Source: Acidobacteriaceae bacterium TAA 166 (GTDB lineage Bacteria > Acidobacteriota > Terriglobia > Terriglobales > Acidobacteriaceae). Taken from it: a stretch of 64,000 nt of DNA. The position numbers and the translations under genes are program-made. The DNA lies in NCBI GenBank assembly GCA_000421065.1, contig ATWD01000001.1, positions 3,340,001-3,404,000 on the forward strand, written 5' to 3'. The notes under the pieces are model-generated. The model saw only the letters and a program-made list of their open reading frames with translations. It was not told the origin of the DNA and searched no databases. This document shows positions 15,549-23,974 of this stretch, one piece after another (the first letter of the stretch is position 1; each line of letters opens with the position of its first letter).

Positions 15549-16544
15549 ATGAAGAGAGCGAATTTTTGGGGTCCTATCGTGTGCGGCGCGGCCTTCTGTG
15601 CGTCGAGTGTGGTTGCGTCATCCGAGACGCTGCTGGTGGCGAATCAGCATGACGCGAACCTGGCGATGATCGATACGGCCTCGAACAAGGTGATCGCGAC
15701 GATCCCGGTTGAGGGCGTGACGGGACATGAGCTTGCGGTGTCTCCGGATGGGAAGACGGCGTATGTTCCGATCTACGGGAATGCGGGCGTGGGGCGGGCG
15801 GGCACGGATGGCAGCGATATCTCGGTGATCGATCTGGGGAGCCGCAAGGTGGTGAAGAAGATTACGTTCGACCATGGCGTGCGTCCGCACTGCGCGGTCT
15901 ATGACAAGAACAGCGGCAAGCTGTATGTGACGACTGAGCTGGATAAGAGCATCACCATCATCGATCCGAAGACGCTGAAGATTGTGGGGTCGGTGCCGAC
16001 GGGGCAGGAGCAGTCGCACATGCTGGTGCTGTCGAAGGACGGCAAGCGTGGATATACGGCGAACGTGGGGCCGGGGACGGTCTCGGTTCTGGATATGGTG
16101 GGGAAGAAGACGGTGACGATCATTCCCATCTCGGGAAATACGCAGAGGATCTCGATCTCTCGCGACGGCAGCATGGTGTTTACGGCGGACCAGAAGAAGC
16201 CGCAGTTGGCGGTGATCGATACGGCGACGGACAAGGTCAAGGGATGGGTGGAGCTTCCGGGTAAGGGGTATGGAACGGCCTCGACGCTGGATGGAAGATG
16301 GCTACTGGTGACGCTGCGGGGAGATAAGAAGGTTGCGGTGGTGGATCTGAAGTCGTTGGAGGTGGCGCAGACGATTGATATGCCGGATGGACCCTCGGAG
16401 GTGGTGATCTCGCACGATGGAAAGAAGGCGTACGTGGCGTGCAACTTCGCCAACCAGGTTGCGGTGGTGGAGGTGGGGAGCTGGAAGGTGGACGGAACGA
16501 TCGATGCGGGAAAGTATGCCGATGGGATGGCGTTGGTGAGGTAG
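15549..16544 (+). CDS. secreted YVTN-type beta-propeller protein
   Basis: A 331-residue protein starting at ATG 15549 with a signal peptide (KRANFWGPIVCGAAFCASSV). The mature part is a seven-bladed propeller with repeating units such as IDTASNKVIATIPVEG, IDPKTLKIVGSVPTG and VDLKSLEVAQTIDMPDG, each followed by a PDGK or HDGKKAYV element. Such proteins are exported and bind partners or cofactors; no enzyme motif is visible. A possible promoter is TATACT at 15533-15538 with a weak CTGACG 18 bases upstream, though this leaves a very short leader. A full-length repeat (R7) lies immediately upstream. Confidence 0.85.
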   Translation: MKRANFWGPIVCGAAFCASSVVASSETLLVANQHDANLAMIDTASNKVIATIPVEGVTGHELAVSPDGKTAYVPIYGNAGVGRAGTDGSDISVIDLGSRKVVKKITFDHGVRPHCAVYDKNSGKLYVTTELDKSITIIDPKTLKIVGSVPTGQEQSHMLVLSKDGKRGYTANVGPGTVSVLDMVGKKTVTIIPISGNTQRISISRDGSMVFTADQKKPQLAVIDTATDKVKGWVELPGKGYGTASTLDGRWLLVTLRGDKKVAVVDLKSLEVAQTIDMPDGPSEVVISHDGKKAYVACNFANQVAVVEVGSWKVDGTIDAGKYADGMALVR

Positions 16545-16574
16545 GAGCCAGGCTGTAGGGACCCCTTCAAGACT

Positions 16575-16702
16575 GGGCAAGCCGGCCGGCCCACTGCGCT
16601 TGGGGCGCCCCGTCGTGACGTGTGTACTCCCTTCGGGGTGGGGCTCCCGTTGGTCGCTTGGAATCGCGAAGGGACCGCCGCCCGGCGTGGCAGCGCCTGT
16701 CC
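16575..16702. repeat. dispersed imperfect-palindrome repeat, copy R8 (one side shortened)
   Basis: Left tip and arm GCCGGCCGGCCCACTGCGCT, then GTGACGTGTGTACTCCCTTC, then GGGGCTCCCGTTGGTCGC. The right side is reduced to GCGAAGGGACCGCCGCCCGG and the tip GTGGCAGCGCCTGTCC. It ends five bases before the stop codon of the PQQ dehydrogenase gene. Confidence 0.8.
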
Positions 16703-16706
16703 ATCT

Positions 16707-18818
16707 TTACGGCAGAGCGAAGGCTACGTAGATGCCGCTTGTCGGGCCGCGCGGATTCATGCTGGAGCCTCCGGCAGCGATTACGATGTACTGCCGTCCC
16801 TTAACCGAGTAGGTGATGGGAGTGGCGTTGCCGGCGAAGGGGAGGGTATGCTCCCAGAGCAGCTTGCCGGTGGTTTTGTCGAAGGCGCGGATCTTGTGGT
16901 CGAAGTTGGTGGCGGCGATGAAGAGGAGGCCACCGGCGGTGACGATGGGGCCGCCATAGTTCTCGCTTCCGGTGTCAGGGAGGCCCTGCGCGGCTAGCTC
17001 AGGGTACTGGCCGAGAGGGATCTTCCATAGATATTTGCCGGTACCGAGATCGAGCGCGTTCAAGCTTCCCCACGGTGCGGCGGTCGCGGGGTAGCCGTCG
17101 GGGTCGTTGAAGCGTCGGTAGCCGGTCATGGTGTACTGGGCGGGTTCGGTGATGCCGGTGGAAGTTCCTGCCTGTTCTTCGCCGGTTTCTTTGCTGGGGA
17201 TGTCGGGGGAAGTGTCAAGGTAGGTGAGCAGATCGTCGAGCGGCTTGCCCTCGAGGGGGAAGGCGGGCATGCGTCCGCGGCCGGTGTGGATGGTGTTAGC
17301 GATCTGGTCGTGGGTGAGGCGCTGGGTGATGCCGAGCAGAGAGGGGAACTCGGGCGGCGAGCCCTGGCGGCGGTCGCCGTGGCAGACGCTACACTGCGTA
17401 AGATAGGTTCGGCGGCCTGCGAAGTCGCCGTGGTAAACGGCGAGGGCTCCCAGGGAGGCGTAGCTGTTGGCGTTGATGTAGAGGATGCCGGTCTCGGGAT
17501 CGGCGGCGGGGCCGCCCCACTCGGCTCCGCCTTCGAAGCTGGGGGAGACGAGGGTGTCCCGGCCGACGCTCAGGGGAACGAACTGGCCTTCGTTGCGAAG
17601 CTCATGCAGGCGATTGACGGCCCAGGCGTGGGTCTCGGAAGTCCGGTTCGTAAGCGTCTGCTCGGTGACGGTCTGGGGGGCGAAGGGTTCGGGAGCGATG
17701 GGGTGCGGCTGGGTCTTCGCCGCGGTCTCGCCGGGAGTGCTGCTGGGTGCGGCGGGACGCTCTTCGATGGGAAAGAGAGGTTTGCCGGTGACGCGATCGA
17801 AGACGTAGAGAACGCCCTGCTTGGTGCTCTGGGCCACGGCGGGGATGCTTTTGCCGTTGCGCCGTACCGTTACGAGGATGGGAGCGGAGGGAAAGTCGCG
17901 GTCCCAGAGATCGTGGTGGACGCCCTGGAAGTGCCAGAGCAGATGGCCGGTGGAGGCGTCGAGCGCGAGCAGGGTATTGGCGTAGAGGTTATCGCCGAGA
18001 CGGGCACCACCGTAGAAGTCGGGGACGGCGGAACCGGTGGGGACGTAGACGATGCCGCGCTCGGTGTCGACGGTCATACCGGCCCAGTTGTTGGCGGCTC
18101 CCGCAGTCTTCCAGGCGTCGGGGGGCCAGGTCTCGTAGCCGGGTTCGCCGGGATGGGGAATGGTGTGGAAGCTCCAGCGAAGCGATCCGGTGCGGACATC
18201 GAAGGCGCGGATGTCTCCCGGAGGCGCGGGGAGAGTCTCCGGAAGGCGGCCGCCGACGATGATCAGGTCCTTGTAGAGAACTCCGGGGCTGGTGAGGGCG
18301 ATGGAGACCCTCGCGGGGTCGGGGCCGAGGCCCTTGCGGAGATCGATCCTGCCGGTGTGCCCGAAGCCGGAGATGGCTTTGCCGGTGACGGGATCGAGAG
18401 CATAGAGGAAGTTGGCGATGCCTACGAGGAGACGATGTTCGTTGCCCTCGCCCCACCAAGTGAGACCGCGGCTGGGTCCGGTGGCCTTAACGGTAGAGTC
18501 GAAGGTCCATTTTTGTTCGCCGGTGGCGGCGTCGAGGGCGAAGACTTTTTGAGTGGGCGTAAGGCCGTAGAGGATGCCGTCGATGACGATGGGGGTGGTC
18601 TCGAGGCCTCCGGGCTCATGGGTGTCGAAGGTCCATGCGACCTTGAGTCGCGCGACGTTGGAGCGATCGATCTGGTGCAGGGAGGAGGAGTGCGAGTTTC
18701 CGGGAGTGGCTCCCAGCGTGGGCCAATCGGTTTGTGCCTGCATCAGCGAGGGCAGAAGCGAAGCGGCGCAGAGCACGAGGAGTCGGGCTGATTTCGTCAC
18801 GGACGAAATCATAACCAA
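16707..18818 (-). CDS. PQQ-dependent dehydrogenase with an inserted cytochrome c domain
   Basis: A 703-residue exported quinoprotein (signal peptide ARLLVLCAASLLPSLMQAQ). It has the eight-bladed PQQ propeller pattern: LDAATGEQKWTFDS, FDVRTGSLRWSFHT, DASTGHLLWHFQGVHHDLWD and the C-terminal FDKTTGKLLWEHTL. A c-type haem site CSVCHG at about residue 474, with a possible Met ligand in GRGRMPAFP near residue 515, is inserted between propeller blades rather than at a terminus. Known relatives oxidise alcohols or sugars in the periplasm and pass electrons to the respiratory chain. The substrate is unknown. It lies 12 bp after the DUF2264 gene, so the two are probably cotranscribed. No PQQ synthesis genes are in the window. 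Confidence 0.88.
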   Translation of the reverse strand: MVMISSVTKSARLLVLCAASLLPSLMQAQTDWPTLGATPGNSHSSSLHQIDRSNVARLKVAWTFDTHEPGGLETTPIVIDGILYGLTPTQKVFALDAATGEQKWTFDSTVKATGPSRGLTWWGEGNEHRLLVGIANFLYALDPVTGKAISGFGHTGRIDLRKGLGPDPARVSIALTSPGVLYKDLIIVGGRLPETLPAPPGDIRAFDVRTGSLRWSFHTIPHPGEPGYETWPPDAWKTAGAANNWAGMTVDTERGIVYVPTGSAVPDFYGGARLGDNLYANTLLALDASTGHLLWHFQGVHHDLWDRDFPSAPILVTVRRNGKSIPAVAQSTKQGVLYVFDRVTGKPLFPIEERPAAPSSTPGETAAKTQPHPIAPEPFAPQTVTEQTLTNRTSETHAWAVNRLHELRNEGQFVPLSVGRDTLVSPSFEGGAEWGGPAADPETGILYINANSYASLGALAVYHGDFAGRRTYLTQCSVCHGDRRQGSPPEFPSLLGITQRLTHDQIANTIHTGRGRMPAFPLEGKPLDDLLTYLDTSPDIPSKETGEEQAGTSTGITEPAQYTMTGYRRFNDPDGYPATAAPWGSLNALDLGTGKYLWKIPLGQYPELAAQGLPDTGSENYGGPIVTAGGLLFIAATNFDHKIRAFDKTTGKLLWEHTLPFAGNATPITYSVKGRQYIVIAAGGSSMNPRGPTSGIYVAFALP

Positions 18819-18830
18819 TGAGCCGGGGGC

Positions 18831-20111
18831 TCAGATGTTGGAGGCGTGGTCGGCGGGAGCATCCTCGCCGGTCCAGATCCTGGCCTGCGTCCAGGGCTTT
18901 GCAGGTCCGGACCAGAAGGGATCGCCTGCGGGAAGCCCAAGCGGGAGCCAGGCGGCGGCGCAGAGATAAAGGCTTCCGGTGGAGATGTACGGCTCGCCTA
19001 AGCTGGGCTGATGCCCGGCGAAGCCGATGGTGAGCCACCCCTTGGCGTCGAAGGTTCCAGGGCACTCGATCGTGCGGCGCATGACGGCGGTCAGAGCCGA
19101 GCGAACCTGTTCCGGGGTGACGAGCGGGGGAAGCTGGCGGCGAAGGCTGATGTCGGCGAGCAGGTGAAAGGCTCCGAAGCGATAGGTGATCGAACGTCCG
19201 ATGACGGGGAAGGTCGCTTCGGGGCTGATCAGGCGCTCCTGAATGGCGGCGTAGCGGAGGGCTCGCTCATAGGCGAGGGGCTTGAGAGCAGACCACATCG
19301 CGGACTTCGCGGGCACGGTCTCGAGCACCTGCATCAGCATGGGCTGGATGACGAAGCTGTTGTAGTAGTCCCAGTGAAAGTGCGCGCCGTCGCCGTAGGT
19401 TCCATCGCCGAGGAACCACTCCTTGTGCATCTGGAGGGCGTAGTCGACGCGGAGCGCGTCCCAGGGCTCGCCCATGAAGCAGAGGCCGGCCTCGACCATG
19501 GCCGAGAAGAGCAGCCAGTTGGATTGGCCGGGAAGGACCTTCCGCGTGGCCTCGAGAGCTTTGACGAGATTGGCGCGGGTGGCGCGGTCGAGCGGCTCCC
19601 AGAGCTGTTTCGGGGCGCGCAGAATGCCGAGGACGAGGAAGGCCGTATCGACGACGGACTGCGAGGTGAGGCCGAAGTTCATATAGTCGGGCGAGGCAGG
19701 ATCGGTGCCGTTGCGGATGCCTGCGTGGGCCCACTCGCGATAACTGGACTGGAGGACGGCTTCGCCGGGATCGACGGTGCTCTCAAGCCAGGGCGCTATT
19801 CCGCACAAGAGCCGCCCGAAGGCTTCAAGATGCGTGGATTTTCTGCGTTCCTGCTCGACGCCTGTCGCGGCTTCGACGGGCATGGTGGCGCGAAGCTGCG
19901 CCTTGCTGACTGCCTCGAGGACCGGGTTCGAGACGCGCCGCATGACCTCGATCCAGTAGGCGCGATCTGAACTTGTAGCGGGAGGAAGTTCAGCTGCGGA
20001 GGAAGACGGCGTAGCGGTAGCGGAGACTGCGCCGAGGGCGAGAGCTCCCTTGAGGAACTGCCTGCGAGAGGCCGGGGCGTCGTGCGGTGGGATCGTCAAC
20101 GGTTCAGGCAT
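18831..20111 (-). CDS. Tat-exported DUF2264 protein
   Basis: A 426-residue protein with a twin-arginine signal: SRRQFLKGALALGAVSATAT near residue 15. The mature part, from YWIEVMRRVSNPVLEAVSKA on, is the DUF2264 alpha/alpha-barrel. Characteristic segments are FGRLLCGIAPWLES, NFGLTSQSVVDTAFLVLGIL, YGDGAHFHWDYYNSFVIQPM and GRSITYRFGAFHLLADISLR. DUF2264 proteins resemble polysaccharide lyases and hydrolases and often sit in pectin or carbohydrate loci, but activity is not established for this one. It is the first gene of a pair with the PQQ dehydrogenase. Confidence 0.88.
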   Translation of the reverse strand: MPEPLTIPPHDAPASRRQFLKGALALGAVSATATPSSSAAELPPATSSDRAYWIEVMRRVSNPVLEAVSKAQLRATMPVEAATGVEQERRKSTHLEAFGRLLCGIAPWLESTVDPGEAVLQSSYREWAHAGIRNGTDPASPDYMNFGLTSQSVVDTAFLVLGILRAPKQLWEPLDRATRANLVKALEATRKVLPGQSNWLLFSAMVEAGLCFMGEPWDALRVDYALQMHKEWFLGDGTYGDGAHFHWDYYNSFVIQPMLMQVLETVPAKSAMWSALKPLAYERALRYAAIQERLISPEATFPVIGRSITYRFGAFHLLADISLRRQLPPLVTPEQVRSALTAVMRRTIECPGTFDAKGWLTIGFAGHQPSLGEPYISTGSLYLCAAAWLPLGLPAGDPFWSGPAKPWTQARIWTGEDAPADHASNI

Positions 20112-20281
20112 CGTGTCTCGATTTCACTGCAACGATACTTCAGTTGGCGCGGGAACGACAACAAACGGTAGGTCATGAGATACAAGGGATCTTTCGTTCT
20201 GGAAGATCGTTCTTTCGAGAGTAAGAGGAACTAAAACGTAATAGTTGCGGGTTTTCGCATCAAGAATGCTAATAAAGCCCC

Positions 20282-20310
20282 TTGACAACAGTATCGCGAA
20301 GACGTCTTAA
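20282..20310 (+). promoter_or_regulatory. possible sigma70-type promoter of the TonB receptor gene
   Basis: A perfect TTGACA at 20282-20287 is followed after 17 bases by TCTTAA (20305-20310), a poor -10 box. It lies 145 bp upstream of the receptor ATG. The rest of the 343-bp gap 20112-20454 is AT-richer than its surroundings and shows no gene. Confidence 0.35.
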
Positions 20311-20454
20311 TGGCCGTCGCTCAGAAGAATGTTTGCGAGTGGGCGACGGAGTTGTAGGCCGGCGAAGGCAGGGCGTAACGGGGGAGATTGCCGCAGGTTA
20401 AAAGGCAGCTCTCACCAACGTACATGGGTCATCGATTTTTCGGAGGATACAGAG

Positions 20455-23400
20455 ATGCAACGCAAATTCTGGAAGATTTGGAATCTTCTTCTGCTTACGG
20501 CCATTTTGGCCATCCCAGGTTTCCGGGCTCAGGCGCAGTCGAGCTTCGGACAGATCTCAGGCACGATCACGGACCCAACGGGGGCCTCGGTTCCGGATGC
20601 CACCGTCACCATCACATCCGTGAACACGCAGGCCAAGCGCGTTTTGACCTCCGACCAGGAAGGCAACTTCATCGCGACCAACCTTCCCATCGGCGACTAC
20701 CAGATCGCGGTGACGAAGACGGGCTTCCAAACGTCGCAGCAGTCCGGTGTTTCGATCAGCGCCGATGCAAAGGTTACGTCGAACTTCACCCTTACCGTGG
20801 GACAGGCGAGCGAGGTGGTCGAGGTGCAGGGCGGCGCAATTGAGTCGCTGAATACGACCTCGGGCGAGCTGGCACGCGTCATCGACTCCACGCAGGTCTC
20901 GAACCTGGCGTTGAACGGACGCAATTATACGCAACTGCTGACGCTGGTTCCGGGCGCTGTGGTGACGAATCCCGACATCTTTTCGGTGACGACATCACTG
21001 GCTTCGACGAACCAGACGATCAACGGCAACCGTTCCGACACCGGCAACCTGACGGTGGATGGAGCGTATAACCAGGTTGCGGGATCGAATGCCTCGCTGA
21101 TGAACAACGTAGGCCCGGATTTCATCCAAGAGGTCAAGATCGACACCTCCAACGCGTCGGCGGAGTATGGGCGCACCTCGGGTCCGACCTTCAACATTGT
21201 GACCAAGAGCGGAACCAATGCATTTCACGGCGGAGCGTTCGAGTTTCTTCGCAATAACTATCTGGACGCCACCAACTATATCGCCCGCCAGAAGACTCAG
21301 CTGATCTACAACGACTTCGGCTTCTTCGTGGGCGGTCCGATCCTCAAAGACAAGCTGTTCTTCTTCGTGGGCGAGGAGTGGAAGCGCCTTCGCCAGCAGG
21401 CAGCCGCGCAGACCTTCACTGTGCCGACGACGGCGATGCAGAACGGAGATTTTTCAGCGCTCTGCACGGCCGGTTTCGTCAACGGGGTCTGCGCAAATGC
21501 GGCGGGCCAGCTGTATTATCCGGGAACCTCGAATCCGATTCCGAACAACAATATTGCCTCGCAGATTACACAGGATGGACGCGCGATCGCCAATGTTTAT
21601 AAGGTTATCTCGGCTGCCGGCCTGAGCTACCGCGATGGAGGCATTCCGAGCAACAACCTGACGCTGGCTCCCAGCAACCCACTGGACTTCCATCAAGACC
21701 TGGTTCGATTCGATTATGTGCTCAACCAGAAGCACTCGATCTACGGCCGCTGGATACACGATCAGAACACACTGACCGACCCTTACGGCACCTTCGCCAA
21801 TAGTGGAATTCTGAACACGACGCCGACTATCCGCAACCGTCCCGGGCAGAGCTATCTGGTGGCGTATACCTGGGCGATACATCCCAATCTCATCAACGTG
21901 GTGCAGGCGAATACGAGCTGGGCCGCTCAGCGTATCCCGCCGACCGGAGAAAACTGGAAGCGCGAGACCTTCGGGTTCGAGTACCAGAAGATCTTCCCTG
22001 GTGTTGGACCTTATCCGAACGGCATTCCTATCGTGAATGTGACAAACTTCGCTCCTTTCCAGGGGCCGAACTTTGCTTTGCAGTCGCCCTCGACGGATAT
22101 TCAGATCGCGGATAATCTGACCTGGATCAAGGGCAACCATACGTTCAAGTTCGGTGCGGCTTATGTTCGCGATCGCGTGGATCAGAATGGCCGATCGAAC
22201 TATACCGGCACCGCGAACTTCAACTCGACTCCAACGACCAGCAACTGCCGCACAACCACTGGCAATACCACCTGCAATGCCCTGGCCGATGCCTTCCTCG
22301 GCAATTTCCAATCGTATTCGGAGGCAAGTGCCGATCCTGTCGGCCACTTCCGCTTCAACCAGATCGAGGGATTCGCGCAGGACAGCTGGAAGGTGACGCG
22401 CAGGCTGAGCCTGGAGCTGGGTCTGCGCTACCAGTGGATTCAGCCGTTCTATCTGCAGGGCAACAACGCTTCGAACTTCGATGCATCCGTCTACAATCCA
22501 GCGAACGCGGTGACGGTCACGGCCGGGGGCCGCATCGTCCCTGGGTCGGGAAACCCATATAGCGGCCTGGTGCGTGCCGGCGGAGGTGTTCCCTCCGACC
22601 AGCAGATTCGCGTTCCGAATGTGAATACCGCTCTATTTCCGTTGATTCCTACCGGCGCTCCACGCGGCTTCTACAAGATGAACGGCGCCGTGGGGCCGCG
22701 CTTCGGATTTGCTTACGCGGTGAACGACAAGACGACGGTACGAGGCGGTATCGGGCTGTTCTACTATCGCGCTCAGGGCAACCTGATCTTCAGTCAGCTG
22801 AACCTTCCGCCGTTTCTTCAGAACGTCCAGTTCGATACGGGCAACCTGGCATCGGTGAGCTCGCTTTCGGCCAACAATACGGGGCTGCAAGGCGGAATCA
22901 GCGCCATCGACCCTCTCAACAAAAATCCCTACACGGTGCAGTACAGCTTCGGGTTCCAGCGTCAGGTGACGCGCACGATTCTGATGGAGATGAACTATGT
23001 CGGCAACGTCGCGCATCATTCGCCGCGACAGCCGAACATCAACTTCCCGGATCTGGCCCCGGTGGTTGCCAACGCGGTTCTGCCGAGTCCGCCGGTCTCG
23101 TCGGTCAACTTCTTCAATCCCTACAAGGGATATACGGCGATCAACTCCAACCGATTCGACTCCAATTCGAACTACAACGCTTTGCAGGTCTTCGCCTCCA
23201 AGCGCGCCGGATTTACTACCTTCACCCTGTCCTACACCTTCTCCAAGGCGTTGGGAGACTCCAACGGAAATAACAACGGCAATAACTCGACGCTCGAAAA
23301 CTGGAGAGACCTGGCTTACAACTACGGTCCCCTGACCAACGACAGGCGTCATGCCTTTGTGGCCAGCTTTGTCATTCAGGCGCCGGAGCTGAAGGGACAC

Positions 23401-23865
23401 AATGTCCTGATCCGGGAGGTAGCCGGAGGATGGCAGGTGAGCGGCGTCGCCCGGCTGCAGAGCGGAGGCTACTACAGCGTGCAGGCCAACTCGACGCTGG
23501 GTCTGGGAACGGTGCGGGCCGACCGTGTTCCCGGCGTTCCTCTCTACGTCAACAACCACGCAGGCCTGAACGGCTATGTGAATAAGGCTGCCTTCGTCGC
23601 GACTCCGAAGAACCTGGCCCGCTTCGGCAATGCGGGCGCCGGCACGATCGTGGGGCCTGGGCTTGCCCAGACCGATGCGACACTGTCGAAGTTCTTCCCA
23701 CTTACGGAGCGGGTGAAGCTCAGGATTCAGGCCGACGCTTTCAATATCCTGAACCGGACCAACTTCAATGGTGTGAACTGGAATGCCAGCAACAGCAACT
23801 TCGGCACCTTCTCCTCAGCCTTCCCGCCGCGGCAGCTGCAGCTGGGAGCGAGGATTTTGTTCTAG
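20455..23865 (+). CDS. Oar-like TonB-dependent outer-membrane receptor
   Basis: An 1136-residue outer-membrane protein. GGAGGA at 20442-20447, seven bases before ATG 20455, fixes the start. Order of parts: signal peptide (NLLLLTAILAIPGFRAQAQ); carboxypeptidase-regulatory-like Ig domain (GTITDPTGASVPDATVTIT to about residue 120); plug domain (SGELARVIDSTQVSNLALNG, LTVDGAYNQ); and a long beta-barrel ending in QLGARILF, with a terminal aromatic residue. This is the Oar-like type that is expanded in Acidobacteriota and usually takes up oligosaccharides or binds surface ligands. Its ligand is unknown. The neighbouring secreted hydrolases suggest carbohydrate. A strong terminator follows 55 bp later. 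Confidence 0.93.
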   Translation: MQRKFWKIWNLLLLTAILAIPGFRAQAQSSFGQISGTITDPTGASVPDATVTITSVNTQAKRVLTSDQEGNFIATNLPIGDYQIAVTKTGFQTSQQSGVSISADAKVTSNFTLTVGQASEVVEVQGGAIESLNTTSGELARVIDSTQVSNLALNGRNYTQLLTLVPGAVVTNPDIFSVTTSLASTNQTINGNRSDTGNLTVDGAYNQVAGSNASLMNNVGPDFIQEVKIDTSNASAEYGRTSGPTFNIVTKSGTNAFHGGAFEFLRNNYLDATNYIARQKTQLIYNDFGFFVGGPILKDKLFFFVGEEWKRLRQQAAAQTFTVPTTAMQNGDFSALCTAGFVNGVCANAAGQLYYPGTSNPIPNNNIASQITQDGRAIANVYKVISAAGLSYRDGGIPSNNLTLAPSNPLDFHQDLVRFDYVLNQKHSIYGRWIHDQNTLTDPYGTFANSGILNTTPTIRNRPGQSYLVAYTWAIHPNLINVVQANTSWAAQRIPPTGENWKRETFGFEYQKIFPGVGPYPNGIPIVNVTNFAPFQGPNFALQSPSTDIQIADNLTWIKGNHTFKFGAAYVRDRVDQNGRSNYTGTANFNSTPTTSNCRTTTGNTTCNALADAFLGNFQSYSEASADPVGHFRFNQIEGFAQDSWKVTRRLSLELGLRYQWIQPFYLQGNNASNFDASVYNPANAVTVTAGGRIVPGSGNPYSGLVRAGGGVPSDQQIRVPNVNTALFPLIPTGAPRGFYKMNGAVGPRFGFAYAVNDKTTVRGGIGLFYYRAQGNLIFSQLNLPPFLQNVQFDTGNLASVSSLSANNTGLQGGISAIDPLNKNPYTVQYSFGFQRQVTRTILMEMNYVGNVAHHSPRQPNINFPDLAPVVANAVLPSPPVSSVNFFNPYKGYTAINSNRFDSNSNYNALQVFASKRAGFTTFTLSYTFSKALGDSNGNNNGNNSTLENWRDLAYNYGPLTNDRRHAFVASFVIQAPELKGHNVLIREVAGGWQVSGVARLQSGGYYSVQANSTLGLGTVRADRVPGVPLYVNNHAGLNGYVNKAAFVATPKNLARFGNAGAGTIVGPGLAQTDATLSKFFPLTERVKLRIQADAFNILNRTNFNGVNWNASNSNFGTFSSAFPPRQLQLGARILF

Positions 23866-23920
23866 GAGAACAGAAGGAAAGGCAATCGTCTGCGCGGCAG
23901 CGTAGGCTTCTTCCAAAAAG

Positions 23921-23956
23921 AAGAAGAGGAGCAGCTCAATGGCTGCTCCTCTTCTT
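23921..23956. terminator. bidirectional terminator hairpin
   Basis: AAGAAGAGGAGCAGC and GCTGCTCCTCTTCTT form a perfect 15-bp stem with a 6-base loop between two convergent genes (the TonB receptor and the GH2 hydrolase). The plus-strand copy is followed by GTCTGTGTTGG, so the U-tract is weak. The strength of the stem and its location still make transcription termination the best reading. Confidence 0.7.
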
Positions 23957-23974
23957 GTCTGTGTTGGACTCGAC

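Noticed and set aside
23891..23905. GCGCGGCAGCG as another repeat tip
   Set aside because: Too short, without the adjoining arm sequences; it lies next to a normal terminator and is probably chance.
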